Assembly: GCA_027858455.1 (NCBI GenBank)
Contig: JAQICQ010000053.1
Span: 1-21,367 of the forward strand
Origin: Elusimicrobiota bacterium
GTDB lineage: Bacteria > CG03 > SLGR01 > JAGXOG01
Length of the DNA: 21,367 nt
Direction of reading: 5' to 3'
The position numbers and the translations under genes were made by a program. Positions 20,445 to 21,367 of the stretch are shown piece after piece (position 1 is the stretch's first letter; each line of letters opens with the position of its first letter). The notes under the pieces are model-generated. The model saw nothing but the letters and a program-made list of their open reading frames with translations. It had not been told where the DNA came from and searched no databases.

Positions 20445-21367
20445 ATGAAAAAAGTCTCTGCTATAATTTTTTTTTCTTTTTATGTAATCTGACTCCGGCC
20501 CGGGCCTATCAGGTAAGGGAAAAACAGTTTAATTGGGAGATATATGATACTCCCGAATTTTCTATTTACAGCTACGATACCCCTGGTTTTCGCGGCCGTC
20601 TTAAATACGGCGCCGAAAGGCTGGAATATACTTATCCTGAAATAAACAAAACACTTAAAGGTGTCCCTGACGACAAATTTAAAGTATTTGTATTTAATAC
20701 CCCCGCAGAATTTACACAAAACAGTATTTCACCCGCAGGCGAAGGGGTAGAAGGTTTTTCGGAACTTTTTAAAACCCGCCTCGTTATTCCCCTTCTTTAT
20801 TCAGACTACGATTTAGACCACCTGATTGCTCACGAGTTCACCCATATAATGCAGTTTAATATCTTATACGATGGTTTCTGGCGCTCTCCGCGGCTCGCTA
20901 AAGGGCTTTCGGAACTTGTTCCCCTATGGATTATGGAAGGGCAGGCCGAACATATATCCCATAAAATACTTAATCGCCCGTGGTCGTCTTATGACAAAAT
21001 GATATTAAGGGACGCTGTATTGAGCAACCGGCTTCATACTATAAGAGAACTGCATAATTTTAACGCTCTCTGGCCGGATACTTTCCTTGCCTACAAGGAA
21101 TCCCATTCAGCGATAGATTACCTTGTAAGCATAGAGGGAGAGGAAGTGAATTACCGCCTCTTAAAAAAGCTGAGAAACAATCTTGATCCTATTAATGCTT
21201 TTGAACTTGCCGTAGAAGAATTTTCCGGGATGAAGGACTTTAATAACCGGTGGCATAAAGATCTGAAAGAAAAAACTAATAAATTTACAAAAGGGCGTTC
21301 GGACCCGAAAGACGCCTGCCGGTTTATAATTAACGACGATTTCAATTCTACAAATCATGTTGATGCG
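20445..21367 (+). CDS. Secreted HExxH metallopeptidase, frame-disrupted at a T9 tract, truncated by window end
   Basis: A second peptidase MA-like protein, incomplete at the right edge. The mature part, open from 20444 to the window end, begins around YQVREKQFNWEIYDT. HEFTH is encoded at 20831-20845, and MEGQAEHISHK downstream provides the likely Glu ligand. The only sensible start, ATG 20445, is in another frame. It reads MKKVSAIIFF and then runs through a T9 tract (20467-20475) to a TGA at 20490. One extra T would join it to FFLCNLTPARA and the mature frame, giving a perfect signal peptide with an ARA cleavage site. The T9 tract could be an assembly error, a phase-variable switch, or a site of transcriptional slippage. 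Related proteins often carry C-terminal TPR or beta-propeller repeats, which would lie beyond the window. Confidence 0.7.
20467..20475 (+). repeat. T9 homopolymer in the signal-peptide codons of the last peptidase
   Basis: This is the longest mononucleotide run I noticed in the window. Its length decides whether the upstream ATG and signal peptide are in frame with the peptidase: nine T is out of frame, ten would be in frame. Confidence 0.8.

Overview
The window is moderately AT-rich bacterial DNA packed with plus-strand genes. Most neighbours overlap by 4 to 26 bases or lie a few bases apart, which is typical of a long translationally coupled operon. I see no tRNA, rRNA, CRISPR array, insertion sequence or phage gene, and no gap over 300 bases. 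The gene content (GGDEF-HEAT fusion, DUF4416, DHH/CCA-enzyme fusion, site-2 protease, ScpAB, S1 next to IspH) fits a free-living bacterium. It could be an uncultivated candidate phylum or a deep relative of lineages sharing the cmk-plsC-ispH-rpsA order. I cannot name the phylum from sequence alone.

Layout. Bases 1-78 are an exact reverse complement of 1300-1377 and look like a fold-back artefact at a contig edge. Then come a secreted HExxH peptidase with TPRs, a GGDEF-like/HEAT protein, a DUF4416 protein and a DHH-CBS-nucleotidyltransferase fusion (83-6723). After a 127-base gap with a promoter-like element, a second unit carries a site-2 protease, trpS, scpA and scpB. It continues into an aromatic amino acid block: pheA, a HisC-type aminotransferase, aroF, tyrA and aroA. 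It ends with cmk, plsC, a glutaredoxin-like gene, an AhpF/TrxB-like reductase, ispH and rpsA. The window closes in a second secreted HExxH peptidase, cut by the window end.

How the genes fit together. AroF opens the shikimate pathway and AroA makes the chorismate precursor. PheA and TyrA send chorismate/prephenate to phenylalanine and tyrosine, and the HisC-type aminotransferase probably does the final transamination. cmk, plsC, ispH, rpsA, trpS and scpAB are housekeeping genes. The small glutaredoxin and AhpF-like reductase look like a two-component disulfide relay.

Most worth checking: (1) three reading-frame oddities, namely an in-frame TAA at a conserved spot in aroA, a TAA before a plausible tail of rpsA, and a T9 tract that knocks the last peptidase out of frame in its signal peptide; (2) short in-frame tandem repeats (9, 15 or 18 bases) inserted into surface loops of otherwise conserved enzymes, several built on a TCCGG(A/G) core; (3) a four-cysteine pattern in TrpRS like that of the [4Fe-4S] TrpRS; (4) a likely leaderless promoter for ispH. 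Given the fold-back at the edge, some frame breaks may be assembly errors, and reads would decide.
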